DNA from: Limisphaerales bacterium
Lineage (GTDB): Bacteria > Verrucomicrobiota > Verrucomicrobiia > Limisphaerales > UBA8199
Length of the DNA stretch: 12,507 nt
Direction of reading: 5' to 3'
Assembly: GCA_025356925.1 (NCBI GenBank)
Contig: JANXQE010000267.1
Span: forward strand, 1 to 12,507
Shown here: piece by piece, positions 1-8,052 of the stretch
Numbering within the stretch: position 1 is the stretch's first letter
How the letters are laid out: each line of letters starts with the position of its first letter
Notes under the pieces: generated by a model
Database searches by the model: none
What the model was told of the DNA's origin: nothing
What the model saw: only the letters and a program-made list of their open reading frames with translations
Position numbers and translations under genes: made by a program

Positions 1-754
1 TGCAAAAACTACAGGGGTGGTTGCATCCCTCAGCGATTTTTACATAAGCGAAATGCCGAGGTGTCAGCCGGAAACGAGGCGTGGCGTAGTCCGGGATATA
101 CTTCGGTCGCAGGTTTACTGAGAGCACCGGCGCAACTGGAATCGGCGCGCTCGCGGCAGCCCGAGCAGTGGCGGAGGCGTTGGATTTCGGCTCTCTTGCG
201 TGGTCATGGTTGTGGCCGGCAACCCCGTTTGGCTCTGGGGTCTGCTTTCCCTCGAACTCCGCCAGGCGCCCGACGATTCCCGAGGCGGAGCCCGCTCCGG
301 GTGTGGCCGTTTTTCGGTTAACACCAGGCCGCGCCTTGCCAGGCCGCTGGGATTCCTCAATCCTGAGTGCTCGGCGCACCATCGTCTGCCGGACGATTTG
401 CGTTACTTCGGCAACCTGATCGATTCCCATGAACGCGTCGACCTCGGGAAGCAGCTTGGGCAGTTCATCGCGGAAACGCTGCGGCAGGCAGCCGGCGACA
501 ATCAATCCCTGCTGGTTATTCCGGGCGCGCCGGACTTCGTCCGATTGCAGAATCGCGTCGACGCTTTCCTCTTGAGCTGAATCAATAAAGGAGCAGGTGT
601 TGACGATCACAACGTCAGCCTGCGTTGCGTCATTGATGATCTCCACCCCGTCCTTCAGTAGCGTGCCAATCATTACCTCGGAATCGACCAGATTCTTGGC
701 GCACCCAAGTGAAATCAGTCCGACTCGTAGCGGGCGTTCGGTTGAGGACTTCAT
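1..754 (-). CDS. rimO: Ribosomal protein S12 methylthiotransferase RimO, C-terminal part outside the window
   Basis: A radical-SAM enzyme of the methylthiotransferase family. RimO adds a methylthio group to a conserved aspartate of ribosomal protein S12, using two iron-sulfur clusters, in the cytoplasm. The frame is open for 251 codons from ATG 754-752 to the window edge. The N-terminal domain shows the three cluster cysteines in GCAKN (C18), NTCSF (C54) and GCLPQ (C89). The last residues visible are the radical-SAM motif CNHPCSFC (C244, C248, C251), preceded by YVKIAEG, as in RimO. Most of the radical-SAM barrel and the TRAM domain lie beyond the edge. Residues about 133-215 form an A/P/S/R-rich, probably disordered linker that E. 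coli RimO lacks, where the CxxxCxxC sits near residue 150. The start codon overlaps the upstream stop as ATGA. MiaB is the main alternative, but LGCAKN...NTCSFID and LTPRHFAYVKIAEGCNHPCS favour RimO. Confidence 0.93.
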   Translation of the reverse strand, partial: MKSSTERPLRVGLISLGCAKNLVDSEVMIGTLLKDGVEIINDATQADVVIVNTCSFIDSAQEESVDAILQSDEVRRARNNQQGLIVAGCLPQRFRDELPKLLPEVDAFMGIDQVAEVTQIVRQTMVRRALRIEESQRPGKARPGVNRKTATPGAGSASGIVGRLAEFEGKQTPEPNGVAGHNHDHAREPKSNASATARAAASAPIPVAPVLSVNLRPKYIPDYATPRFRLTPRHFAYVKIAEGCNHPCSFC

Positions 755-2256
755 TTGGTCGGAACCCGCTCCGGGATGCTGTTGGTGTCTACGGTAGAGG
801 GCGCAGGTTCGGCTCCCAGGTTCAGTTTAGTGCGCAGGACCGCCCGCATTTCGGGCAGGACTCCGTGCTCCGGATCAAGCATCCGATTGAGCACCTCTCT
901 CTGGATGTCGTCCAACGGGGAGATGGCTAACGCCTCTCCTCGAGCCTGGGTCTTGCTGGCGTACGTGTCCCGCACCTTTTCCGCCAGCAACTTAAAACCT
1001 GCGGCGCGGTTGTCGTCGCCAATGGCCAGGCTGGTCAGGGCGTTACCCAGCAGCCCCTCGATGATAGCCTTTACGCGATCCCGCGACATGGTCTCGCTGA
1101 CGTCCTCCTGAACCCGATCCACGGCATATTGATCCAGTGTCAGGTTGCGGGCAAACGAGTTAGTCCGGTAATCCAGCAAAGTGGCGTTGGGAAATTTTGT
1201 TCCGAGGTATTGGTACCAATGCGCGGCATCCGGGATCCGGTTGTCCACATACAAAAAATAGACGGCGTCCTTCAAGAAATTCTTGTGCGCCTTCTCGATG
1301 TGGTCTCGATTCTTTTCGTCATCGTTCGCCGCCTGCTCGTAGGCGGCGCTGACCTTCGGGATGATGTCCAGGTTCGGACCGAACTCGAAAGCTTTGATGA
1401 ACGGATTAGCCACCAATCGCCCTCGCTGAAAACTGATCTGCATGGACTGGTAGATTACCCGGCGCAGCGTAATCAAATCCTCCTGTTTGACCTTGGTGGG
1501 ATTCAGCGCAGCCCGCTTCAAGCCCAGGGTCGCCCAATAAATCGCATGAGCCTCGGGCAGCCGCCATTCCAACGGACCATCGATCTGATCGATTTCCTTC
1601 ATGAGCTCCGGATCCATTTTGTATTTGTCGCGCAGCAGCGCCGCCCGTTGCTTCTGATCCTCGGTCTGCGGGTGAATGAGCTCATCCAGATTCGGGGTTT
1701 TCTTGTCGAAAACGACGGCCATGTCGTTGGCCCACGCCTGTTTATAATACACGTTGGCGTCGTCCATGTTGGCGCCCATTTTGTGCTGGAAGAACCAGGC
1801 CAACTCGCGATAGATGAGCGTTTCGTTACGATTGTAGCGAAGCCCGTCGTCTCTGAGCAATTCGATGGCGCGCTCCACCCAGCGCCAGCGGTCCGGGTAA
1901 TCCTTGAATTTAACCGAGATGTTGTAGGCCATGTTCCAGGACTGCACGAGCCAGACTTGCACGAAATGCGGTTCCAGCTTGGTGATCCAGTCGGCCAGTT
2001 GTGCCATCTCGAAGTACTTGTCGTCATCCTGCAGGTCGCTGGCGCGGATCCAAAGAACGTTGGAGATGAGCCCGCGAAAACCACCGAGGGCCACCGTCGT
2101 GAAGGCCAGCACCGGCGGCGCGTTTTCCAGAGGCTGCACCAGCGTCAGACCCATGGCGTCGCGGTCCAGGTTCAGCGACTCCTGCACTTGGGACACGCCC
2201 ACAAGCAGCGCCGCAGCCAGGATCACCAGCAGAATTTTTTTCCACTTCGAGCTCAT
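751..2256 (-). CDS. Membrane-anchored helical (TPR-like) protein of unknown function
   Basis: A 501-residue protein to which I can assign no function. It starts with a basic stretch (KWKK) and a hydrophobic segment at residues 8-24. This looks like an uncleaved signal anchor, placing the rest outside the cytoplasm. The body is rich in Trp, Tyr and amphipathic helices. Residues about 85-160 (ADWITKLEPHF, WNMAYNIS, ERAIELL, ELAWFFQHK) read like degenerate TPR units, and further helical repeats run to about residue 450. The last 25 residues are P/T/S-rich. It overlaps the permease gene upstream by ATGA (2256-2253), with AAGGGA a few bases before its start, and overlaps rimO downstream the same way. 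Tight coupling to an ABC permease suggests an extracytoplasmic accessory of that exporter, which is inference only. A lone signal-anchored scaffold is the alternative. Confidence 0.85.
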   Translation of the reverse strand: MSSKWKKILLVILAAALLVGVSQVQESLNLDRDAMGLTLVQPLENAPPVLAFTTVALGGFRGLISNVLWIRASDLQDDDKYFEMAQLADWITKLEPHFVQVWLVQSWNMAYNISVKFKDYPDRWRWVERAIELLRDDGLRYNRNETLIYRELAWFFQHKMGANMDDANVYYKQAWANDMAVVFDKKTPNLDELIHPQTEDQKQRAALLRDKYKMDPELMKEIDQIDGPLEWRLPEAHAIYWATLGLKRAALNPTKVKQEDLITLRRVIYQSMQISFQRGRLVANPFIKAFEFGPNLDIIPKVSAAYEQAANDDEKNRDHIEKAHKNFLKDAVYFLYVDNRIPDAAHWYQYLGTKFPNATLLDYRTNSFARNLTLDQYAVDRVQEDVSETMSRDRVKAIIEGLLGNALTSLAIGDDNRAAGFKLLAEKVRDTYASKTQARGEALAISPLDDIQREVLNRMLDPEHGVLPEMRAVLRTKLNLGAEPAPSTVDTNSIPERVPTK

Positions 2257-3638
2257 TGGGTCCCTTGGGCAGTCGCGAGCTCTCGCCGGCTGAACACAAA
2301 AATCCCAAATGCGCTGAGACTGCCGCTAAGCAACCCGACGACCTGCGCGAACGCCAAACCAAGCTGTTCCCAAGTGACGCTGCGTCCGGTACTGAGCGAA
2401 TCGATGGGAGAGAAATCCCGCGCCAGGGAAATAAGCTTGAGCACGGCGCGGAATGTGGGAATGACCACGACGTCGGCCGGTGACGAACCCTTGGTCCCCT
2501 TCTCGGCATCGTAGTTGGCGATGGTGCCTTCGGACACGGCGTTGGCCATTGTGCCACTCGCAAACACCAACGTCAGCGCACCGATGGCGCAAAAGGCGGC
2601 CACCGGGAACGACAAGAAGCTGGCCGACGCCAATCCCAAGGCGGCCAGCAACGACATCCAGCAAAAAATGATGCCGAGGCCGCGAACAAAGTTCAATCCG
2701 AACCCTCCTTCGCGATAGAGAACTTCGATCCCTTCATCCAACGGAAAGAGCAGCGCAGTGTCATTGCCGTTGAAGAACTGCACCGTCAGCACCCCGTTTT
2801 CGTCGAACAGGTTTGGGTCGATTGGAAACTCATGAAAAGTGTCTGGAGCGAGGCTCATAATGTCACTGCGCCAGAGCGCGGTCTTCTGCGGCACGCCGAC
2901 CGCCCAAACCCCGCCAAAGGTGCCCGAGGGACTCTTATCGGCCGAATTGAATTTGATGCGCAGATAAAGCGGCCGGTCGCGCAGGTAATTTTTTGCCAGT
3001 CCCAAATCGATCACCCATCGTTTCGTGTAGGCGGGAGGAACCAATTGATAATCGGCTTTTACTTGCTCTCGGATTTGTTTGCGCACCTCGGTCAGGTCAG
3101 CCCGATCCACCCGGGTGTTCTTCAATCGCTCCTTGAGAGCTTGCTCGGTGGCGGAATCGATTTCTTTATCAACGCCGGGCGGTTTGGCTGAACCGCGGGC
3201 CACCAGCACCTCATTGCGCAGAACCGATTGCTGATCGGCGGGCAAACGACTCGCGCGCCATTGGAGCAAGCCATAGATGCTCAGCCCGGCCAGCGCCAGC
3301 AACGCGGCGTTCAGGGACATAATCCCGAGCCATTTGCCCAGCCAGATTTGCCAGCGGGCAATGGGTTTTACTGCCACCATTTGCATCTGACACTCTTCGA
3401 TATCGCGTGCCAGGGTGCCGCATGCCAGCCAAAGCGTGGACAGGCCCAAAAGTCCGGTCACCGTGCTGAGCGTATAGGTGAGCAGGATTTGAGTAAACCC
3501 TCGCGCCGTGCCATCGTCTTTGATCAACACTGGCAATCCGATCACCGAGGCCAGCAGCAACACGGCTACGACCAGGAAAAGCTTGAACCGAAAAGCGGCT
3601 TTCCAGGTTAACCACGTAATGGCAAAAAGACGTTGCAT
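2253..3638 (-). CDS. ABC-2 type transporter permease with a large extracytoplasmic domain
   Basis: A 461-residue integral membrane protein. Hydrophobic segments lie at about 18-38, 49-73, 103-125, 315-338, 341-361 and 424-450, the six-segment pattern of ABC-2 permeases. Between segments 2 and 3 sits the cytoplasmic motif LARDIEECQMQMVAVKPIAR followed by WLGKWLG. This is the typical acidic and 'KP.aR....GK' coupling region that contacts the ATPase. Residues 126-314, between segments 3 and 4, form a large polar domain that would lie outside the cytoplasm. It has a charged helical first part and a beta-like second part (YLRIKFNSA, LTVQFFNGND). The ATPase gene ends 30 bases upstream and the gene for the TPR-like protein overlaps downstream, so these three probably form one exporter module. 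The substrate is unknown. NosY/GldF-like permeases are the nearest named relatives I can suggest. Confidence 0.87.
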   Translation of the reverse strand: MQRLFAITWLTWKAAFRFKLFLVVAVLLLASVIGLPVLIKDDGTARGFTQILLTYTLSTVTGLLGLSTLWLACGTLARDIEECQMQMVAVKPIARWQIWLGKWLGIMSLNAALLALAGLSIYGLLQWRASRLPADQQSVLRNEVLVARGSAKPPGVDKEIDSATEQALKERLKNTRVDRADLTEVRKQIREQVKADYQLVPPAYTKRWVIDLGLAKNYLRDRPLYLRIKFNSADKSPSGTFGGVWAVGVPQKTALWRSDIMSLAPDTFHEFPIDPNLFDENGVLTVQFFNGNDTALLFPLDEGIEVLYREGGFGLNFVRGLGIIFCWMSLLAALGLASASFLSFPVAAFCAIGALTLVFASGTMANAVSEGTIANYDAEKGTKGSSPADVVVIPTFRAVLKLISLARDFSPIDSLSTGRSVTWEQLGLAFAQVVGLLSGSLSAFGIFVFSRRELATAQGTQ

Positions 3639-3668
3639 GCCGTTGACCGCAAGAAGCAGAAGGCCCCG

Positions 3669-4877
3669 CTATTTCGGACGCCCGAGCAACGAGGCAAGTT
3701 TCTCGTTCGCCTTTTCGAGGTCCGCGGCCTTTGTCCCTTCCTCGACCTTGGCCGCCGTTGGGCCAGGCTCGTTTGGCTTCGCCAGGGCTTCCAGCTTGCG
3801 CTGGTCCACCGGCGCGACCGGCTGCGCGGCGACCCGCGCTGGAGTAGTGTGGGCGGGTTGCGCCTCGCTCAGGCGCTCCAGGATCCTGTCGCCGGCGGGC
3901 TTCTCCTCCGCCTCACCGCGAAGATACGCCGCCACTCGCGCGCCAGACCTTGCCCCCGAGGTTTCGGTCGCCGCACGCCTGGCTTTTTGCACAACCTCCA
4001 AAAAGTAACTTTCGAGGTTCTGCGTCGGCGTATCGATCTGAACCTTATCCTCGGCGACGTCTTTGCGGATGATCTCCAGGACGCGCTCCATCGTTTGTCG
4101 TGATAAGGCGGGTGTGGTGATTCGAATCGCGTCGGGTGTGGCCAGCAAGTCCTTGAGCGTACCCATCGCGTGGATTTTGCCTCCGTAATAAATCACGACG
4201 CGGTTGCAGACATCCTCCACGTCCGACAGCAGGTGGCTGCTGAGGATTACGGTCTTGCCACGCCGCGCCAATGCGAGAATCAAATCCTTGACCTCGCGGC
4301 AGCCGATGGGGTCGAGCCCGGCGGTGGGTTCGTCCAGAATCACCAGGTCGGGGTCGTTGATCAACGCCTGGGCCAGGCCGATGCGGCGTTGCATTCCTTT
4401 GGAAAACTCGCCCACCGCCCGGAGATGAGCTTGAGTCAATCCCACCATCTCCAAGAGCTGTTCGGAGCGGTTTAGACGATCGGCCTTTGGCAATTCGAAT
4501 AGGTTCCCAAAAAAATCCAGAGTTTCCCGGGAATTCAGGTAGCGATACAAATAGGATTCTTCCGGGAGATAACCGATGCGCGATTTAGTCGCGACATGGC
4601 GAGGGGAGTGGCCAAAGACTTCGATATGGCCTTTCGTAGGATAGAGCAAACCGAGCAACAATTTCACCGTGGTCGATTTACCGGACCCGTTGGGCCCCAG
4701 CAATCCGAACACTTCCCCGCGCCGCACTTCGAAATCAACGTTGTCCACCGCGCGTGCCTTGGGACGACCCCAGAAGTCTTTAAAGACCTTCGTCAATCCG
4801 CGAACGGAAATAACGACCTCACCGCTGCGTTCCTGCGGATTGGCGGGGATCGGCTGGCTGGTTTCAGTGAGTGTCAT
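3669..4877 (-). CDS. ABC transporter ATP-binding protein with a low-complexity C-terminal tail
   Basis: The cytoplasmic ATPase that powers an ABC-2 exporter. All nucleotide-binding motifs are present: Walker A GPNGSGKST (61-69), a Q-loop with Glu instead of Gln in GYLPEESYL (102-110), signature FSKGMQRR (158-165), Walker B LVILDEP (178-184), D-loop AGLDP and the switch histidine in SSHLL (H215). A glutamate Q-loop and an SKGM signature are common in the CcmA/NosF-like exporter group. The catalytic domain ends near residue 240 and is followed by a short regulatory-like region to about 300. Residues 300-402 are rich in Ala, Pro, Glu, Arg and Lys and look disordered, giving 402 residues against roughly 300 for most relatives. 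It lies 45 bases after the P-type ATPase gene and 30 bases before the permease gene. It may also serve the permease at 12034-10892, since no other ATPase of this class is in view. Confidence 0.95.
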   Translation of the reverse strand: MTLTETSQPIPANPQERSGEVVISVRGLTKVFKDFWGRPKARAVDNVDFEVRRGEVFGLLGPNGSGKSTTVKLLLGLLYPTKGHIEVFGHSPRHVATKSRIGYLPEESYLYRYLNSRETLDFFGNLFELPKADRLNRSEQLLEMVGLTQAHLRAVGEFSKGMQRRIGLAQALINDPDLVILDEPTAGLDPIGCREVKDLILALARRGKTVILSSHLLSDVEDVCNRVVIYYGGKIHAMGTLKDLLATPDAIRITTPALSRQTMERVLEIIRKDVAEDKVQIDTPTQNLESYFLEVVQKARRAATETSGARSGARVAAYLRGEAEEKPAGDRILERLSEAQPAHTTPARVAAQPVAPVDQRKLEALAKPNEPGPTAAKVEEGTKAADLEKANEKLASLLGRPK

Positions 4878-4922
4878 ACCGTTTGGTCGGGCGTCGGCGC
4901 TGGGTCTTTCGCCTTTGGGTGA

Positions 4923-6944
4923 TCACGTTGCCAGTTTCGGCTCCAGTTCCCGTTGAGACGGGGAAGCTGGCCTTGAGGGAGGAGTCGGCGCGGGCTGGGG
5001 CTGGTAATGCTCAAGCTCTTCGCCCTTGCGCACCAGTCGAGCGCTATTAAAAACCACGATTAACGAGCCCGCGGTGTGCATGGCAGCCGCCAACACCGGA
5101 GGCACTTTACCCAATGCGGCCAGCGTCATGCCGCCGATGATAAACGCCACGCCAAACAGAAAATTCTGATTGATCACCGCGCGCGTGCTGCGCGAAAGTT
5201 TTATCAGGAACGGCAGCCGGCGCAGGTCATTATTCATCAGGGCAATCGTCGCGCTGTGAATCGCGACTTCGCTGCCGGCCGCACCCATGGCGATGCCAAT
5301 GTCCCCGGCCGCCAGCGCGGGGGCATCGTTGACGCCATCGCCAACCACAGCCACCTGGTAGCCTTTGGCCTTCATGGCTTTGACGAACTCCACCTTGTTC
5401 TGCGGCAGACATTCCCCCTCGGCTTCCTCGCAACCAATCTCTTTAGCGACGCGGTTAGCGACCGGTTGACGATCCCCTGAAACCATCGAGATCCGCCGCA
5501 CACCGTTTTCTTTTAGTTCGGCAAGCGATTCGCGCGCCTCAGCTCGAGTCTGGTCCTGCAACCCCACCCACCCGATGCAGCGCTTTCCTTCGGCAACGAA
5601 AATCAGGCTCCAGCCCTCCGTCTCGTTGAGGTCGACGGACTTGGCAAAATCGCCTTCGACCTGGTTGTCCCTAAGCCACTGCGCCCGGCCGACCAACACC
5701 AGGCTGCCGTTCACTTGAGCTTGGATTCCGCGCCCGGCGGTTTCCGAAAACTCCTTCGGTTCAACCAGCGGAACGCCTGCTTCTTTGGCCAGTTGGGCTA
5801 GTGCTTTGGCGGTCGGGTGGTTGCTATATTTTTCAGCCGACGCCGCGAGTCGCAGCAGGTCCGCAGGTTTAGTATCGCCCAGCGGCGCCAGGCGGCTCAC
5901 CGCCAGCTCACCAGTGGTCAACGTCCCGGTTTTGTCGAAGATGAAGGCATTGATTTTTGCCGCCAGCTCGATATCGGCGACATTCTTGATCAAGATGCCC
6001 AACCGCGCGGCCGCCGAGAGGGCCGCTACCATCGCTGTGGGCGTCGCGAGAATGAACGCGCAGGGACAACTGAAAATGATGACCGAGATGACGTTGTCGA
6101 GCCGCCGCGTGAAAGCCCAGACCAGCGCCGCGATCACCAGCACGAGCGGGGTGTAGAAACCCATGTACTGGTCGACGATCGTCATGATCGGCAGTTTGGT
6201 CTTTTCTGCGGCCAGGATCAGCTCACGAACCCGGCCGAGCGTGGTATCCTGCCCGGCGCGGCTCACCTTGATTTCCAACACGCCCGTCAGGTTTTGTGTC
6301 CCGGCGAACACTTCGTCACCGGGTTTCTTGTCCACCGGCAGAGACTCGCCCGTGATGGTCGACTGATTGAAGGACCCCTGCCCGGCCAGGATCACGCCAT
6401 CCGCCGCGACATTGTCGCCTGGCCTGACTCGGATGACGTCTCCGACCGCGAGATCCTTGGCCGCGACCTCTTCCTCGCCCTGAGGGGTAATGCGTCGAGC
6501 TTTGGTCGGAGTCAGCTTGATGAGCGATTCAATCGAGGCGCGGGCGCCCTCCGCCGTGCGGGTCTCGATGATCTCGCCCAGGAGCATGAAAAACGCCACG
6601 ACTCCCGCGGTTTTGTAATCGCCGCTGGCGAATGCCGCCAGGACCGCGATGGCCACCAACTCGTTGATCCCCAGCATGCCCCGATACACGTCCCGCATCG
6701 CCGTCCAGACAATCGGATAGCCCAGAGTAATCGCACCCAGAAACGCGCTAACACTCGCGACGATCTGTCCTCTCTCGAACATCCAGTCAACGAGGAAGGC
6801 GTTGAGCACGAACACCACTCCGACCAGCGTCTGCCACAGGCGCACGGGCGCATGTTCATGATCGTGGCCGCAGGCGGCGCATGACTCATCGTTCGTGGCA
6901 TCATGCTGGTGTTCGTCGCGGCTTAACAGGGAGGTGACTTGCAT
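4923..6944 (-). CDS. Heavy-metal P1B-type ATPase, CPC class, metal specificity unclear
   Basis: An ATP-driven metal-ion pump of the inner membrane, 673 residues. Motifs in order: actuator TGES (198-201), the metal-binding CPC in the membrane (293-295), phosphorylation site DKTGT with Asp337, the P1B-specific HP (376-377), and the hinge GDGVNDAP (535-542). Membrane segments lie at about 36-54, 61-80, 95-108, 111-128, 262-280, 285-303, 588-606 and 612-635. There is no HMA domain. Instead the first 31 residues are rich in His and Cys, with a CAAC pair at 22-25. The last two helices match neither the Zn/Cd set (Lys in helix 7, Asp-Gly in helix 8) nor the Cu set (Tyr-Asn and Met-Ser-Ser). Helix 8 instead has MHTAGS followed by VVFNSARL. 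The C-terminal tail is Pro-rich. A single base separates the start from the HflK-like stop (TAAAATG), so the two are probably translated together. Efflux is likely but the ion is not known. Confidence 0.95.
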   Translation of the reverse strand: MQVTSLLSRDEHQHDATNDESCAACGHDHEHAPVRLWQTLVGVVFVLNAFLVDWMFERGQIVASVSAFLGAITLGYPIVWTAMRDVYRGMLGINELVAIAVLAAFASGDYKTAGVVAFFMLLGEIIETRTAEGARASIESLIKLTPTKARRITPQGEEEVAAKDLAVGDVIRVRPGDNVAADGVILAGQGSFNQSTITGESLPVDKKPGDEVFAGTQNLTGVLEIKVSRAGQDTTLGRVRELILAAEKTKLPIMTIVDQYMGFYTPLVLVIAALVWAFTRRLDNVISVIIFSCPCAFILATPTAMVAALSAAARLGILIKNVADIELAAKINAFIFDKTGTLTTGELAVSRLAPLGDTKPADLLRLAASAEKYSNHPTAKALAQLAKEAGVPLVEPKEFSETAGRGIQAQVNGSLVLVGRAQWLRDNQVEGDFAKSVDLNETEGWSLIFVAEGKRCIGWVGLQDQTRAEARESLAELKENGVRRISMVSGDRQPVANRVAKEIGCEEAEGECLPQNKVEFVKAMKAKGYQVAVVGDGVNDAPALAAGDIGIAMGAAGSEVAIHSATIALMNNDLRRLPFLIKLSRSTRAVINQNFLFGVAFIIGGMTLAALGKVPPVLAAAMHTAGSLIVVFNSARLVRKGEELEHYQPQPAPTPPSRPASPSQRELEPKLAT

Positions 6945-6945
6945 T

Positions 6946-8052
6946 TTATGGCCTGGTTTCGTCGCTCTTTTGTTTGGGCGGCTCGCGATTTAACAGTAAC
7001 CGAAATTCTTTCGGGTTTCCACCCGCTCCTTCGGTGAGAAAAATCTTGTCCTGAGCGTTGGTCAACACTCGGCCGAGGGTCTCAGTCAAGCGCTGTTGGG
7101 CAAACAGACCCGGGTTTTGGCGAAACTTGGGCAGCAACTCCTTGAAACGGTCGGCCTGGCTTCTGATCTCGTTGACTTGCCGAGAGCGATCGGATTCGGC
7201 GAACGTTATCAGTGAACTAGCGTCAGCGCCGGCCTTGCTGGACACTTGAGATTCGTGACTATGAGCGTCCTCGAGAAGTTTCTGTTGGGTGAGCGCGGCT
7301 TTGAGCACACTGTCAAAGGCGTCCCTGAGCTGCCGGGGTGGGCGACTCTGCACGAGGCATTCCTCGATTTCGATCCCCAGACTCTCTTGAGTCACCAGCT
7401 CGACTGCCCTCTTCCGCACTGCCTCTTTAAACCCTGCCACGTCCCGCGTGAGAAGATCGTCCACCTTAAAACCAGAGGCCGCAAACATCAGCGCGTTATC
7501 CAGCGCATTCTGCACCGCGTTCGATGCATTGACAAAGTTGAATACATAGGTCACCGGGTCGGAAATGTGGTAAGTCAAGGTCGCGCGGGTATGGACGATA
7601 TTGCGATCCGCAGTCAGCACGTAGCTGTCGACCAACGGGTTCAGAGGGTAGGTCACGGGCAACGAGGCCTCCTCGGTACCTGCCAATTCCTGTTCCGGCG
7701 TCGTTGCGTACCAGCCCACCGTCGAACTCACTCTCTGAATCGCAGAGATCGGGACCTTGACGTACTCGTCAATCGGGTAAGGAAAAGACCAGTGCAAACC
7801 TGGACCCAACAATGCCTTTTGCCCGTCACCGACTGGTCTGCCCAACCGAATGATCATGGCTTGTTCCTGCGGCTCGACCGTGAAAAAGCCGGAGCCCAGA
7901 AAGACGACCAGGAGTACGAACATCACCACTTTTACGATCCAAAAACTGCTGCGCAGCGCCTCGGTCAGCGCCTCCGAACCCGCGTCCATCGGCCTTTCCG
8001 CGCCTGCCGCCGGCTCTGGAGCACCCTCGATCTTATGGTCGTGATCGCTCAT
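6946..8052 (-). CDS. hflK: HflK-like SPFH (band 7) membrane protein, shorter copy
   Basis: A 368-residue member of the HflK/stomatin family. HflK and HflC are known to form a membrane cage around the FtsH protease and to modulate its activity. A polar N-terminus, starting MSDHDHK, is followed by one membrane segment at 36-57. The SPFH domain begins at TVEPQEQAMIIRLGRP and contains GPGLHWSFPYPIDEYVKV (83-100) and VLTADRNIVHTRATLTYHI, the HflK-type signature for the first strands. The region from about 255 to 340 is helical and coiled-coil-like, and the tail is charged. The start overlaps the HflC-like stop as ATGA (8052-8049), which supports it, and the stop is one base before the P-type ATPase start. 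The symbol is a family-level call: a second, larger HflK-like protein is encoded upstream and no FtsH gene is in this window, so its partner could be something else. Confidence 0.85.
   Translation of the reverse strand: MSDHDHKIEGAPEPAAGAERPMDAGSEALTEALRSSFWIVKVVMFVLLVVFLGSGFFTVEPQEQAMIIRLGRPVGDGQKALLGPGLHWSFPYPIDEYVKVPISAIQRVSSTVGWYATTPEQELAGTEEASLPVTYPLNPLVDSYVLTADRNIVHTRATLTYHISDPVTYVFNFVNASNAVQNALDNALMFAASGFKVDDLLTRDVAGFKEAVRKRAVELVTQESLGIEIEECLVQSRPPRQLRDAFDSVLKAALTQQKLLEDAHSHESQVSSKAGADASSLITFAESDRSRQVNEIRSQADRFKELLPKFRQNPGLFAQQRLTETLGRVLTNAQDKIFLTEGAGGNPKEFRLLLNREPPKQKSDETRP

Noticed and set aside
61..580. Short open frames on both strands within the first 600 bases
   Set aside because: The minus-strand RimO frame is continuous across the region with its cysteine motifs intact on both sides.
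1129..2514. A 461-codon plus-strand open frame opposite the TPR-like protein and permease genes
   Set aside because: It spans the junction of two well-formed opposite-strand genes, has the His/Val/Arg-rich composition of an antisense shadow in GC-rich DNA, and shows no domain.
5817..6884. A 355-codon plus-strand open frame opposite the P-type ATPase
   Set aside because: The opposite strand encodes a full set of P-type ATPase motifs. This frame is Arg/Gln/His-rich with no recognisable pattern.
6852..6944. HMA metal-binding domain at the ATPase N-terminus
   Set aside because: CAAC is present, but the segment before the first membrane helix is only about 35 residues, too short for the roughly 65-residue HMA fold.
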